A DNA stretch of 64,000 nucleotides from Acaricomes phytoseiuli DSM 14247 (lineage in GTDB: Bacteria; Actinomycetota; Actinomycetes; Actinomycetales; Micrococcaceae), in assembly GCF_000376245.1 (NCBI RefSeq), contig NZ_AQXM01000058.1, positions 35,034 to 99,033 on the forward strand. The letters are read 5' to 3'. Under the pieces are notes generated by a model, which did not search any database, was not told the DNA's origin, and saw nothing but the letters and a program-made list of their open reading frames with translations. Positions within the stretch are counted from its first letter, which is position 1; every line of letters begins with the position of its first letter. Shown here piece after piece: positions 16,409-25,237 of this stretch. The translations under genes and the position numbers were made by a program.

Positions 16409-17959
16409 ATGCGCAGAGCTCTGCAACCATTGGTGTCCGCTGATCAATTCCTGGTCCGGAGGATTGCCACGCTGCCGCACGGCCCTGTGGATCAGCTCAT
16501 GCAGGGCCTTTCCTCGGTAGCGACTAAAGGCAAGTTGTGGTTGGCCATGGCCGCTGCCGGGGCTGCGATCCCCTCACGGATCTCGACCCAGCCGCGCCGG
16601 GCGGCGCTGCGCGGGACTTTGGCCCTTGGCCTGGCGTCGGCAACCACCAACATCCTCCTCAAACGGTTGCTGCCCCGGAACCGGCCGCAAGCTGCGCTGC
16701 TGCCGATCTTCCGTTTCGCGCACCCGCAGCCCACTAGCTCATCCCTGCCATCGGGCCATTCCGCCTCGGCTATGGCTTTTGTCACCGCAGTGGCCACGGT
16801 GAACCCGCTGCTGGGAGCGATACTCGCTCCGGTGGCCCTCGGCGTCGCCTATTCGCGCGTGCACATCGGTGCGCACTGGCCCTCTGATGTGGTCTTAGGC
16901 TCTGTTATCGGAGTGGCCTGCGGGCTGACCGTGCGCACCTGGTTCCCGCCACATGGTCAGCCACCGGCCGCTCGGGTCACTCCGGTCGACGCTCCGCAGC
17001 TGCCCCGGGGGCGGGGGCTGAGCGTGCTCGTCAACCAGAGCAGCGGCTCCTTTTCCGAAGAAAGTGTCCGCTGGCTACGCAGCCGCCTGCCGGAGGCGCT
17101 GATCAGCGAACGGCAGCAGGGTCAGTCAGTAGCGCAGGCACTGGAGGCGATGCTTGCGATTCCCGGAGTGAAGGCCCTAGGTACGTGGGGTGGGGACGGC
17201 ACTGTAGGAGCCGTTGCGGACCGGGCGCTCAGCCTGGGGCTTCCCCTGGCTGTTTTCCCGGGAGGCACGTTCAACCATTTCGCGAGAGATGTTCATGCCG
17301 ACGATGCCGAGGCGGTGCTCAGCGCGATCACCGAAGGCCGGGCCTTAGCCGCTGATGCCGGCTGTATCGAATTGACTGTCGCCGCCGGCACGAGCACCCG
17401 GATCATGATGAACACCGCCAGCGTGGGCATCTACCCGGAACTAGTCCGGCGCCGGAAGCTGCTGGAGGGTGCTCTGGGTAAGACCTTGGCGGGGATCATT
17501 GCGGGTCTACGGACTTTTACCGCGGCCACTCCGATCTGCTTGCGCCTCAATGGCCGGCAGCAGCGGGTCTGGCTGGTCTACGTGGGTCGGGGCCACTACT
17601 ACCCTCGGGGGTTCGCCCCTTTGGAACGGCCGGTTCTCGACGATGGCGAGTTCGATCTGCGCGTGATCTCAGCTGGCTCTGCGTTTTCCTTCTCTCAGCT
17701 CCGACTCCTGTACGCGATCGTCACCGGTCGCACGGAAGTCTCTTCGGTGATCTCACTCAGCACTCCGCGCAAGATCACCTTGTCGGCAGCCGGAGAGCCT
17801 TTCGATCTTGCTGTAGACGGGGAAGTTATCAGGCGAGTCAGCAGCGCCGCGTTCTCGGTGCTGCCCCGCGCCCTGGTCGTTTACAGTGCTGCCGTTAGTG
17901 GCCCTGCCCCGGTGGACTCCCCTAGTGTGGAGATGAGCAGGCTTGTCGATGGCGGGTGA
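16409..17959 (+). CDS. Bifunctional PAP2 phosphatase / diacylglycerol kinase-like protein
   Basis: Fusion of a lipid phosphatase and a lipid kinase in 516 residues. The N-terminal half has the three PAP2 motifs: KRLLPRNRP, then LPSGHSASAMAF, then YSRVHIGAHWPSDVVLG. The C-terminal half, from about residue 205, is a DAGK catalytic domain with GTWGGDGTVGAVADRAL and FPGGTFNHFARD. Such fusions are common in Actinobacteria and probably act on (poly)prenyl or glycerolipid phosphates at the membrane. ATG 16409; no clear partner gene. Substrate is not deducible. Confidence 0.9.
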   Translation: MRRALQPLVSADQFLVRRIATLPHGPVDQLMQGLSSVATKGKLWLAMAAAGAAIPSRISTQPRRAALRGTLALGLASATTNILLKRLLPRNRPQAALLPIFRFAHPQPTSSSLPSGHSASAMAFVTAVATVNPLLGAILAPVALGVAYSRVHIGAHWPSDVVLGSVIGVACGLTVRTWFPPHGQPPAARVTPVDAPQLPRGRGLSVLVNQSSGSFSEESVRWLRSRLPEALISERQQGQSVAQALEAMLAIPGVKALGTWGGDGTVGAVADRALSLGLPLAVFPGGTFNHFARDVHADDAEAVLSAITEGRALAADAGCIELTVAAGTSTRIMMNTASVGIYPELVRRRKLLEGALGKTLAGIIAGLRTFTAATPICLRLNGRQQRVWLVYVGRGHYYPRGFAPLERPVLDDGEFDLRVISAGSAFSFSQLRLLYAIVTGRTEVSSVISLSTPRKITLSAAGEPFDLAVDGEVIRRVSSAAFSVLPRALVVYSAAVSGPAPVDSPSVEMSRLVDGG

Positions 17960-17996
17960 TTCCGGCACTCCCTAAGAGGTATTGCTAAGGAGAGAG

Positions 17997-18965
17997 ATGA
18001 TCGAAGCACGAGGACTCACAAAGCACTACGGCCCTAAACAGGCGGTCTCAGGGATCACCTTCACGGTGCGTCCCGGTCAGGTGACCGGATTCTTGGGACC
18101 CAACGGTGCTGGTAAATCGACCACGATGCGGATGATCATGGGACTCGACCGGCCCAGTGCGGGCCGAGTGACGGTCAACGGCAAGCCCTATCAGAAGCAC
18201 CGGGCTCCACTGCACGAAGTCGGGGCCCTCCTCGACGCCAAAGCCGTGCATCCGGGTCGCAGCGCTTATCAGCATCTATCGGCGATGGCGGCGACGCACC
18301 GGATTCCCCGCAGCCGAGTGGATGAGGTCATCGATATGACCGGGCTGCATTCCGTAGCCAAGCGCCGGGCCGGCGGCTTCTCCCTGGGCATGGGGCAGCG
18401 CCTGGGTATTGCCAATGCCCTGCTCGGCGATCCGCAGACCCTGATCCTGGACGAGCCGGTCAATGGCCTTGACCCGGAAGGCGTGCTTTGGGTCCGGCAG
18501 CTGGTCCGTCAGTTGGCGACGGAAGGAAAAACTGTTTTCCTGTCCTCGCATCTCATGAGCGAAATGGCGCAGACCGCGGACCACGTGATCGTCATCGGCC
18601 GGGGCAAGATCATTGCTGATGCTCCGATCCAGGAGATGATCGCGGGCCAGCAGGCCGCCCGGGTCCGGGTGCGCACCGCACAAGCTGCTGAACTAAGTCA
18701 GCTGCTTTCCCAGCTGCAGACCGAGGATGAGGTCGCGATTCAGTTCGCAGAGCCGGAGACCCTTGAGGTGAGCGGCCTGGCCTCTGCAGAGATCGCTCGG
18801 GTGGCACTGGAGAATCAGGTGCTCGTCTACGAACTGACACCGTTATCAGCCTCGCTCGAGGAGGCGTACTTCAATCTGACCAAGGACGATGTCGAATACC
18901 GCTCGTCGGTGAATGCCGCTGCTCCCGCGCCGGGTACGGCCGAGGCGTTGGGGAAGGAGAACTGA
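17997..18965 (+). CDS. ABC transporter ATP-binding protein (export type)
   Basis: ATPase of a two-gene drug/peptide exporter resembling BcrA-type systems. Walker A is GPNGAGKST, the signature is the variant FSLGMGQRLGIANALL (GMGQR instead of SGGQ), and Walker B is TLILDEPVNGLDPEG. A C-terminal accessory region of about 90 residues follows the catalytic core. I use ATG 17997 behind AAGGAG (17987-17992), giving 322 residues. The permease gene starts one base after its stop. Confidence 0.9.
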   Translation: MIEARGLTKHYGPKQAVSGITFTVRPGQVTGFLGPNGAGKSTTMRMIMGLDRPSAGRVTVNGKPYQKHRAPLHEVGALLDAKAVHPGRSAYQHLSAMAATHRIPRSRVDEVIDMTGLHSVAKRRAGGFSLGMGQRLGIANALLGDPQTLILDEPVNGLDPEGVLWVRQLVRQLATEGKTVFLSSHLMSEMAQTADHVIVIGRGKIIADAPIQEMIAGQQAARVRVRTAQAAELSQLLSQLQTEDEVAIQFAEPETLEVSGLASAEIARVALENQVLVYELTPLSASLEEAYFNLTKDDVEYRSSVNAAAPAPGTAEALGKEN

Positions 18966-18966
18966 G

Positions 18967-19899
18967 ATGAGCCATGTATCAGATACGCCGGTCAGATCCG
19001 ATGCCGCTCAGTCCGGCCGCGCTCGCCGGTCTGCAGGGCGGTCTGCAGGACATGTTGCACGGCACGGGGTGAACTTCTTCGGCGTGCTGAAGAGCGAGTG
19101 GATCAAATTCTGGTCGCTCCGGTCCACTCGGATCCTCCTGGTCGTGACCTTGGTGTCGATGATCGGGGTGGGGACGCTCGTCGCTTATATGCGGTCCCTC
19201 ATTTACGAACCGATTGTTTCCGGTTTCCGGGATGCCGGTGCGCCGGTGACGATCAGTGAAATCGATGAGAGCTTGCCGCCGGAGCTGAGTTTTTACACAC
19301 TGCCGGCATCTGGTCTGCAGCTCGGGGCGATCATCATCGGTGCCCTGGCCGTGCTCTTCATGGCCAGCGAGTACGCCACTGGGATGATCCGTTCCAGTTT
19401 CGCGGCGACTCCGAAGCGGCTCCCGGTCTTCGCGGCCAAGGCCATCGTGATCATCGTGGGGGCCTATGTGATCGGTTTGATCGCGACGCTGATGACGTTC
19501 TTCCTGGCGAATGTGGTGATATCGGGCTTGGGCGTCTCGCTGAGCTTCGACACCCTGGGGGTTCTGCCCGGAATCCTGTTGGGCGGGTTCTATGTGGCCG
19601 GAGTCGCTTTAGCCGGCCTGGCCCTGGCGACGCTGATGCGCAATTCAGCCGGTGCCATCATGGTGCTCCTGGGCGCCTTCTTCATCCTGGGCTTCACCGG
19701 GGGACTGCTGGCCCAGATCCCGGGTGACTTCTGGAAGAACGTGCCGCAGTATCTGCCCAGCCAGGCGGCTGGGCGGATGATCGAGATCGGGCAGGTGCCG
19801 GGTTACCTCGACCCGCTACCGGCTGCCCTGGTGTTCCTGGGGTGGATTCTGCTGGTGCTGGTCCCCGCGCTGATCTTCATGAAACGGCGGGATGCCTGA
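18967..19899 (+). CDS. ABC transporter permease (ABC-2 type)
   Basis: Membrane subunit of the preceding ATPase. The 310 residues have a polar N terminus of about 40 residues, then about six hydrophobic segments with the typical ABC-2 order: a span at residues near 55, a long extracytoplasmic loop, and ASEYATGMIRSSFAATPKRL, a motif seen in many BcrB/NatB-like permeases. ATG 18967 is preceded by AAGGAGAAC. Exported substrate unknown. Confidence 0.87.
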   Translation: MSHVSDTPVRSDAAQSGRARRSAGRSAGHVARHGVNFFGVLKSEWIKFWSLRSTRILLVVTLVSMIGVGTLVAYMRSLIYEPIVSGFRDAGAPVTISEIDESLPPELSFYTLPASGLQLGAIIIGALAVLFMASEYATGMIRSSFAATPKRLPVFAAKAIVIIVGAYVIGLIATLMTFFLANVVISGLGVSLSFDTLGVLPGILLGGFYVAGVALAGLALATLMRNSAGAIMVLLGAFFILGFTGGLLAQIPGDFWKNVPQYLPSQAAGRMIEIGQVPGYLDPLPAALVFLGWILLVLVPALIFMKRRDA

Positions 19900-19941
19900 G
19901 CGATCCGGCTGGATCTGGGTGAAGCTGATTAAGATGAGGGT

Positions 19942-21312
19942 ATGTCTGCCCCCATCTCTGATCGCTCCGTTCCCGCGGGAACGTCCGGCTCCACACTGAT
20001 TCCTGAAGCTGCGGCCCGTCATGTGCAGGATCTAGGCTCCTTCGTCACCGCGTCGCCTTCGAGCTTCCACGCCGTGGCAGAGGCTTGTCGAAGGTTGCTG
20101 GCGGCTGGTTTCGAGCAGCTCTCCGAGCGGAAGGAATGGGCCTCACCGGCGCATCACGATGGCCCGCTGCGGCGTTTCGTGATCCGGGATGGTGCCTTGA
20201 TCGCCTGGGTGAGCCCGGCGGAAGTCACCGCGGAGACGGGTTTCGCCGTGTTCGGGGCGCATACCGATTCGCCCGGCTTCAAGCTCAAGCCCAAGCCCAC
20301 CACGGGTAAGCACGGCTGGTTGCAGGCCGGTGTCGAGGTTTACGGCGGCCCGCTGCTCAATGCTTGGCTGGACCGGGAGCTGCAGTTAGCGGGCCGGTTG
20401 GTGCTCCGCGATGGCAGTAGTGTGCTGACGCGTACCGGCCCCATGCTGCGTTTTCCGCAGCTCGCGATCCATCTGGACCGCTCCGTCAACGATGGCCTCA
20501 GCCTCGACAAGCAGCGCCATATGCAACCGGTGTGGGGGCTCGGCGACCCGCAGCAAGCGGATCTGCTCGCGGTGCTGGCTGAGGCCGCCGGGGTATCCGC
20601 CGAGGAGATCGGTGGATACGACATCGTGCTCGCGGACTGCCAGGAGCCGCAGACCTTCGGGGCCGTTGGTGAGTTCTTCGCCTCGGGTCGGCTGGATAAT
20701 CTCAGTTCTGTGCACGCGGGGCTCACGGCTTTACTGGAGCATGATCCCCAGCCGGGCGGCCCGATCGCTTTGCTCGCGGCGTTTGATCATGAGGAAGTGG
20801 GCAGCGCGTCGTCTTCCGGTGCCAGCGGGCCCTTCCTCGCCGATGTGCTGGAGCGGATCTCCACCGGGCTAGGTGATAATCCGGAGGGTTTCAAACGAAG
20901 GCTGGCCGGTTCCCTGTGTCTTTCTGCTGATGCCGGTCACGCTATTCACCCGAACTATCCCGAGCGGCATGACCCGGCGAATCATCCACAGCTCAACTCA
21001 GGCCCTTTGCTGAAGATCAACTCGAATCAGCGCTATGCCAGCGATGCGGTAGGGGCCGCGCTCGTGGCTCGAATTAGTGCGAACTTGAATATTCCTTACC
21101 AGGAATTTGTTTCGAATAACGATATTCCCTGCGGATCCACCATCGGGCCGCTGACCGCCACCCGGCTGGGCATCCGGACGGTAGACGTGGGAGTGCCGCT
21201 TTTGTCCATGCATTCGGCACGCGAGATGTGCGGGGTCGCCGACCCCTGGTATCTCGCACAGCTCAGCGGTGCCTTCTTCGCGGCTTTATCCTCGGACCAG
21301 GCCGAAGCCTGA
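19942..21312 (+). CDS. apeB: M18 family aminopeptidase
   Basis: Zinc aminopeptidase of the M18 (aspartyl aminopeptidase) family acting on N-terminal residues in the cytoplasm. Metal ligands and catalytic motifs are visible: FGAHTDSPGF, ASGRLDNLSSVHAG, AAFDHEEVGSASSSGA, DAGHAIHPNYPERHDPANHP and LLSMHSAREMCG. Length 456 residues, near the family norm. ATG 19942 follows GATGAGGGT. It stands alone, ahead of the ribosomal protein operon. Confidence 0.92.
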   Translation: MSAPISDRSVPAGTSGSTLIPEAAARHVQDLGSFVTASPSSFHAVAEACRRLLAAGFEQLSERKEWASPAHHDGPLRRFVIRDGALIAWVSPAEVTAETGFAVFGAHTDSPGFKLKPKPTTGKHGWLQAGVEVYGGPLLNAWLDRELQLAGRLVLRDGSSVLTRTGPMLRFPQLAIHLDRSVNDGLSLDKQRHMQPVWGLGDPQQADLLAVLAEAAGVSAEEIGGYDIVLADCQEPQTFGAVGEFFASGRLDNLSSVHAGLTALLEHDPQPGGPIALLAAFDHEEVGSASSSGASGPFLADVLERISTGLGDNPEGFKRRLAGSLCLSADAGHAIHPNYPERHDPANHPQLNSGPLLKINSNQRYASDAVGAALVARISANLNIPYQEFVSNNDIPCGSTIGPLTATRLGIRTVDVGVPLLSMHSAREMCGVADPWYLAQLSGAFFAALSSDQAEA

Positions 21313-21369
21313 GGCGCCCTGCTGTTAGCAGCTGAAAGCTGCGATCTCCGGATTTTTCGGAGATTCCGG

Positions 21370-21375
21370 TATAGT
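21370..21375 (+). promoter_or_regulatory. Possible -10 box of the rpsF operon
   Basis: TATAGT about 150 bases before rpsF, just after a 7-bp hairpin (21344-21350 with 21358-21364) that could end the aminopeptidase transcript. No clear -35 hexamer is seen, so confidence is low. Confidence 0.4.
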
Positions 21376-21470
21376 GGATCAGGTCTGTGCCCGGCACAGA
21401 CGCGATTGCGTTACCAGCTCGTCAGGTGCATTCCTGGCGTTATGAGCGGGTAAGGCGTTCGACGCAAAGA

Positions 21471-21515
21471 ACCTCCTGTTACGGAAAGACCGTAACCGTT
21501 TAGCCCAAAGGAGGT
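21471..21515 (+). promoter_or_regulatory. S6:S18-type autoregulatory leader of rpsF with masked ribosome site
   Basis: ACCTCCT (21471-21477) is fully complementary to AGGAGGT (21509-21515), the rpsF ribosome site. Between them is a 7-bp hairpin, GTTACGG (21478-21484), loop AAAGA, CCGTAAC (21490-21496), followed at once by CCG (21496-21498) in the unpaired strand. A stem enclosing a hairpin with a CCG trinucleotide in an internal loop is the known S6:S18-binding RNA motif, by which the ribosomal proteins repress their own operon. The fit is by eye. Confidence 0.65.
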
Positions 21516-21525
21516 GGGTTCATAG

Positions 21526-21831
21526 ATGCGTCCTTACGAACTGATGGTCCTCATCGACCCCGAGGTCGACGAGCGTACCGTTGAGCCGTCCCTGCAGAAG
21601 TTCCTCACCGTTATCACTAAAGATGGCGGCAGCGTGGATAACGTGAACATGTGGGGCCGTCGCCGTCTGGCTTATGACATCAAGAAGAAGTCGGAAGCCT
21701 TTTATGCCGTGGTGAACTTCACCGCTGAGCCGGCCACTGCTCAGGAACTCGATCGGCAGCTCAATCTGAACGAGACCGTGCTGCGCACCAAGATCATCCG
21801 CCCCGAGGATCAGAAGGTCTCAGCAGAGTAA
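21526..21831 (+). CDS. rpsF: 30S ribosomal protein bS6
   Basis: Protein of the 30S platform that forms a heterodimer with bS18. The 101 residues start [20 protein letters not shown] and include [20 protein letters not shown], the family core. ATG 21526 lies 10 bases after AGGAGGT. First gene of the rpsF-ssb-rpsR-rplI operon, controlled by the leader described at 21471-21515. Confidence 0.97.
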   Translation: MRPYELMVLIDPEVDERTVEPSLQKFLTVITKDGGSVDNVNMWGRRRLAYDIKKKSEAFYAVVNFTAEPATAQELDRQLNLNETVLRTKIIRPEDQKVSAE

Positions 21832-21888
21832 TCCTCTCTGCTGTTAGATCGGAAGAAACTCCAGGAAGCTCAAGGAAGTAGGCAGATT

Positions 21889-22437
21889 ATGGCAGGCGAA
21901 ACCACGCTTACGGTGGTCGGCAATCTGACCAACGATCCGGAACTGCGGTTCACCCCGTCCGGTTCTGCCGTGGCCAATTTCACGGTTGCCTCCACTCCGC
22001 GCACCTTTGATCGCAATACCAATGAGTGGAAGGACGGCGAAACGCTGTTCCTGCGCGCTTCGGTATGGCGCGAAGCGGCTGAGAACGTTGCCGAATCCCT
22101 GACCAAAGGGATGCGGGTCATCGTTTCCGGACGCCTCAAGTCGCGCTCTTATGAGACCAAAGAAGGCGAACGCCGCACCGTGATGGAGCTGGAGGTCGAT
22201 GAAATCGGCCCCTCGCTGCGTTATGCCAATGCCAAAGTCAATCGTAACCAGCGCTCCGGCGGCGGTTACGGTGGCGGCGGAAATAACAGCGGCTTCGGCA
22301 ACCAGGGGGGAGGGAACTCCGGTTGGGCCGGTGGCGGAAGCCAGTCCGGGCCCAGCGATGATCCCTGGTCGGCACCCTCTTCGCAGAACAGTGGGGGCTG
22401 GGGAGCCGGTCCGGATTCCTCCGAACCGCCGTTCTGA
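21889..22437 (+). CDS. ssb: Single-stranded DNA-binding protein SSB
   Basis: Homotetrameric ssDNA-binding protein of replication and repair. The OB-fold (about residues 1-115) reads [20 protein letters not shown] at its start and [20 protein letters not shown] later. A glycine/asparagine-rich linker follows, then the acidic tip DSSEPPF that recruits partner proteins. It has 182 residues; ATG 21889. Standard second gene of this operon. Confidence 0.96.
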   Translation: MAGETTLTVVGNLTNDPELRFTPSGSAVANFTVASTPRTFDRNTNEWKDGETLFLRASVWREAAENVAESLTKGMRVIVSGRLKSRSYETKEGERRTVMELEVDEIGPSLRYANAKVNRNQRSGGGYGGGGNNSGFGNQGGGNSGWAGGGSQSGPSDDPWSAPSSQNSGGWGAGPDSSEPPF

Positions 22438-22441
22438 TCCG

Positions 22442-22530
22442 GTTCTGTTCCTGCACCTGTGCGGTCGCCGGGAACGGAACATCGTTATTCATTCATATTC
22501 ATACCCATCCCGTGGCGTGAAACCCACGGG
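22442..22530 (+). other. Two hairpins in the ssb-rpsR spacer
   Basis: The 117-base gap before rpsR holds GTTCTGTTCC (22442-22451) pairing with GGAACGGAAC (22471-22480, one G-U), then CCCGTGG (22509-22515) pairing with CCACGGG (22524-22530). Neither is followed by a T run, so they are more likely processing or translational elements than terminators. Confidence 0.45.
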
Positions 22531-22554
22531 CTCCAGCTGATAAGGAGCTCCACG

Positions 22555-22794
22555 ATGGCTAAGGCTGAGATTCGTAAGCCGAAACCAAAATCCAATCCCT
22601 TGAAGGCCGCTGACATTACTGTCGTTGACTACAAGGACGTTGCGCTGCTGCGTAAATTCATCTCCGATCGCGGGAAGATCCGCGCCCGTCGCGTGACCGG
22701 CGTGACGGTGCAGGAGCAGCGCAAGATCGCCCAGGCGATCAAGAACGCTCGCGAAGTTGCTCTGCTGCCCTACTCCGGCGCTGGCCGCGGCTAA
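22555..22794 (+). CDS. rpsR: 30S ribosomal protein bS18
   Basis: Partner of bS6 in the 30S subunit. The 79-residue product contains [20 protein letters not shown] followed by [22 protein letters not shown], the S18 signature. I start at ATG 22555, behind TAAGGAG (22541-22547); an upstream in-frame ATG at 22459 would add unrelated residues. No zinc-binding CxxC is present. Confidence 0.96.
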   Translation: MAKAEIRKPKPKSNPLKAADITVVDYKDVALLRKFISDRGKIRARRVTGVTVQEQRKIAQAIKNAREVALLPYSGAGRG

Positions 22795-22817
22795 GCGAAA
22801 GCGAAGGAGAGAGAACT

Positions 22818-23270
22818 ATGGCAAAGCTCATTCTGACCCAGGAAGTCACCGGGCTCGGTGCCGCTGGTGATGTTGTTGAGGTGAAGGACGGCTACGCGCG
22901 CAACTACCTGTTGCCGCGTGGCTTCGCCCTGGCCTGGACCAAAGGCGGTGAGAAGCAGGTCGAGTCGATTCGTGCTGCACGGACCGCACGGGAGCACGCT
23001 TCCGTGGAGGCGGCTCAGGAACAGGCCGAACTGCTGACCAAGAACCCGGTGCGCGTCGAAGTCAAGGCCGGCGACTCCGGGCGGCTGTTCGGCACGGTGA
23101 AGGCCGAAGATGTGGCCGAGGCCGTCTCTGCTGCCGGTCTGGGCAGCATTGATAAGCGCAAAGTCGAACTTCCGGCTCATATCAAGAGCGTTGGTAAGTA
23201 TCAGGCTACGGTGCGGCTGCACGAGGATGTTTCAGTGACTCTTGATCTGGATGTCATCGCTGCTAAATAA
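22818..23270 (+). CDS. rplI: 50S ribosomal protein bL9
   Basis: Large-subunit protein near the L1 stalk. The N-terminal RNA-binding domain has [19 protein letters not shown], followed by a long connecting helix (about residues 41-75) and the C-terminal domain with [16 protein letters not shown]. The 150 residues match the family. ATG 22818 behind GAAGGAGAG. Last gene of the operon, followed by an intrinsic terminator. Confidence 0.97.
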   Translation: MAKLILTQEVTGLGAAGDVVEVKDGYARNYLLPRGFALAWTKGGEKQVESIRAARTAREHASVEAAQEQAELLTKNPVRVEVKAGDSGRLFGTVKAEDVAEAVSAAGLGSIDKRKVELPAHIKSVGKYQATVRLHEDVSVTLDLDVIAAK

Positions 23271-23353
23271 CTGCTAGAAAACCTGGATGCGTTGACAGTC
23301 GGCGGGCATCGGAAGAGAGCTCTGATACTCCCCTGACGCAGTCACGTAAGCAC

Positions 23354-23395
23354 ACGAGGACCTCGCGGGTAACCCCGGGGTCCTCGTCGTGTTTT
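23354..23395 (+). terminator. Intrinsic terminator after rplI
   Basis: ACGAGGACC (23354-23362) pairs with GGTCCTCGT (23379-23387), followed by CGTGTTTT. A nine-pair GC-rich stem and T run are right for ending the rpsF-rplI transcript. Confidence 0.8.
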
Positions 23396-23458
23396 AGGGT
23401 TTCCCCTTCCGGATTTTCAGGAGCTCGCGATGCGGGCTGAAAAATCCGTCATGCAACT

Positions 23459-23634
23459 TTATCAACATGCAAGTTGTGGATGAAGGTTGTAGATAAAACT
23501 TCTTTGCCTCCACAACGTGTTATTAGCGTTTCTGCTGCTCAGATCGATGTTTCCGGGAAAACTTTTTTGTAATCCACATACTTCTCCCCAGCCTGTGCAC
23601 ATTACCCTGCGGCGCGCTCCACAAGTTATCCACA
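23459..23634. promoter_or_regulatory. Cluster of DnaA-box-like sites upstream of dnaB
   Basis: Within the 632-base gap between rplI and dnaB there is one perfect box, TTATCCACA (23626-23634), and four with one mismatch: TTATCAACA (23459-23467), TGTGGATGA (23475-23483, reverse), TGTAGATAA (23488-23496, reverse) and TAATCCACA (23570-23578). The stretch is clearly richer in A/T than its surroundings. It may control dnaB or bind DnaA away from the origin. Apart from the terminator at its left end, nothing else is seen in this gap. Confidence 0.6.
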
Positions 23635-23902
23635 ATGCTGACTTGGTGCCGTGGACGCCAGGGTCTACCGTAACGGAGTACCCCCGCTACCCAGTGTGCT
23701 GCTCCCGCTGTACTCAGATGCTCAGGGTTGCTGAGTGGCCCTGAATAACTTAGGCCTCAGTGAACGCAGGCGATTCTGTCAGTGCTCTGCAGTATCAAGG
23801 GATGGTGCAGGTAGTAGGTGTGCAGGATGTAAACTGGTCGAGCTGAAGGGGCGTGGGGCGTTGTCGCTGACGGACGCAGGATCATCGAAAGAGGCGATGA
23901 GC

Positions 23903-25237
23903 ATGGAAGCTGCTCGTACACCGCCTCAGGATGTCGTGGCAGAGCAGAGCGTGCTCGGTGGCATGCTCCTTTCCAAAGATGCTATTGCCGATGTCGTCGA
24001 GGTGCTGCGAGGCCAGGACTTCTACCGTCCGGCACACGAGAACATCTACGAGGCGATCATCGACCTCTACGGCCGGGGCGAGCCGGCGGACGCGGTGACG
24101 GTCTCCGATGAACTGACGAAGCGCGGTGAGATCAGCAGGATCGGCGGCCCGGCGTATCTGCACCAACTCATCCAGTCGGTTCCCACCGCGGCCAATGCCA
24201 GCTTTTACGCCCATATCGTCTCCGAGCGGGCAGTGCTGCGGCGGCTGGTGACCGCCGGAACAAAGATCGTCCAACTCGGCTACGGCAATGACGGCGAGAT
24301 CGAGGACATCGTCAATGCCGCCCAAGCGGAAGTCTTCGCGGTCGCTGAGCGGCGATCGACAGAAGATTATCTGCCCCTGAGCGAAGTGATGCCCGCTGCT
24401 GTGGACGAGATCGAGGCCGCCGGTCATCGTGGCGAGGGGATGGTGGGTGTGCCCACCGGCTTCTACGATTTGGATGATCTGACGCATGGCCTGCACCCGG
24501 GCCAGATGATCGTGGTTGCAGCCCGCCCGGCCGTCGGCAAATCCACCTTCGCCCTGGACATCGCTCGATCCGCGGCGATCAAGAACAAGATGTCGACGGT
24601 CTTCTTCTCCCTGGAAATGAGCCGTACCGAGATCGCGATGCGGCTCATGAGCGCCGAAGCCACCATCCAGCTTCAGGATCTGCGCAAGGGAACGGTCAAA
24701 GACGAGCAGTGGACCAAGATCGCCAAGGTGATGGGCCCGCTCAACGAGGCCCCGCTGTTCATCGATGACAGCCCGAATATGTCGCTTATGGAGATCCGGG
24801 CCAAATGCCGCCGGCTCAAGCAGCAGCACGATTTGAAGCTCGTGGTCCTGGACTACCTGCAGCTGATGTCCTCCGGTAAGCGCGTGGAGTCCCGGCAGCA
24901 GGAAGTCTCCGAGTTCTCACGGGCCCTGAAGCTGCTGGCCAAAGAACTGGGTCTTCCGGTGATCGCGCTTTCCCAGCTCAACCGCGGTTCCGAGCAGCGC
25001 ACCGATAAGAAGCCGATGATCTCGGATCTGCGCGAATCAGGAGCCATCGAGCAGGACGCCGATATGGTGATCCTGCTGCACCGCGAGGATATCTATGACA
25101 AGGAATCCTCCCGCGCCGGCGAAGCGGATGTGATCGTGGCCAAGCATCGTAACGGGCCGACCCGGAATATCGTGGTCGGCTTCCAGGGCCACTACTCGCG
25201 ATTTTCCAATATGGCACCAGAATCCGGTGGCTACTAA
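23903..25237 (+). CDS. dnaB: Replicative DNA helicase DnaB
   Basis: Hexameric helicase of the replication fork. The N-terminal domain begins RTPPQDVVAEQSVLGGMLLS. The RecA-like domain has Walker A AARPAVGKSTFALD, LVVLDYLQLMSS (Walker B) and the arginine-finger region MISDLRESGAIEQDADMVIL. No intein interrupts it. I choose ATG 23903, eight bases after AGAGG, giving 444 residues; ATG 23897 and a longer reading from 23735 are less likely because the extra residues are not family-like. The stop overlaps the GTG start of the MATE gene. Confidence 0.95.
   Translation: MEAARTPPQDVVAEQSVLGGMLLSKDAIADVVEVLRGQDFYRPAHENIYEAIIDLYGRGEPADAVTVSDELTKRGEISRIGGPAYLHQLIQSVPTAANASFYAHIVSERAVLRRLVTAGTKIVQLGYGNDGEIEDIVNAAQAEVFAVAERRSTEDYLPLSEVMPAAVDEIEAAGHRGEGMVGVPTGFYDLDDLTHGLHPGQMIVVAARPAVGKSTFALDIARSAAIKNKMSTVFFSLEMSRTEIAMRLMSAEATIQLQDLRKGTVKDEQWTKIAKVMGPLNEAPLFIDDSPNMSLMEIRAKCRRLKQQHDLKLVVLDYLQLMSSGKRVESRQQEVSEFSRALKLLAKELGLPVIALSQLNRGSEQRTDKKPMISDLRESGAIEQDADMVILLHREDIYDKESSRAGEADVIVAKHRNGPTRNIVVGFQGHYSRFSNMAPESGGY

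Noticed and set aside
21344..21364. Hairpin ATCTCCG/CGGAGAT as terminator of the aminopeptidase gene
   Set aside because: Seven base pairs but no T run after it; it overlaps the likely rpsF promoter, so not listed as a terminator.
23517..23744. Short frame in the gap before dnaB
   Set aside because: It runs through the DnaA-box cluster, has no ribosome site and no similarity.
23396..23896. The rplI-dnaB gap as the chromosomal origin
   Set aside because: rnpA, yidC and parAB at the left edge put the origin just outside the window; the gap lacks dnaA or dnaN next to it.
23882..24829. Long antisense frame inside dnaB
   Set aside because: Shadow of the helicase gene; composition abnormal and no motif.
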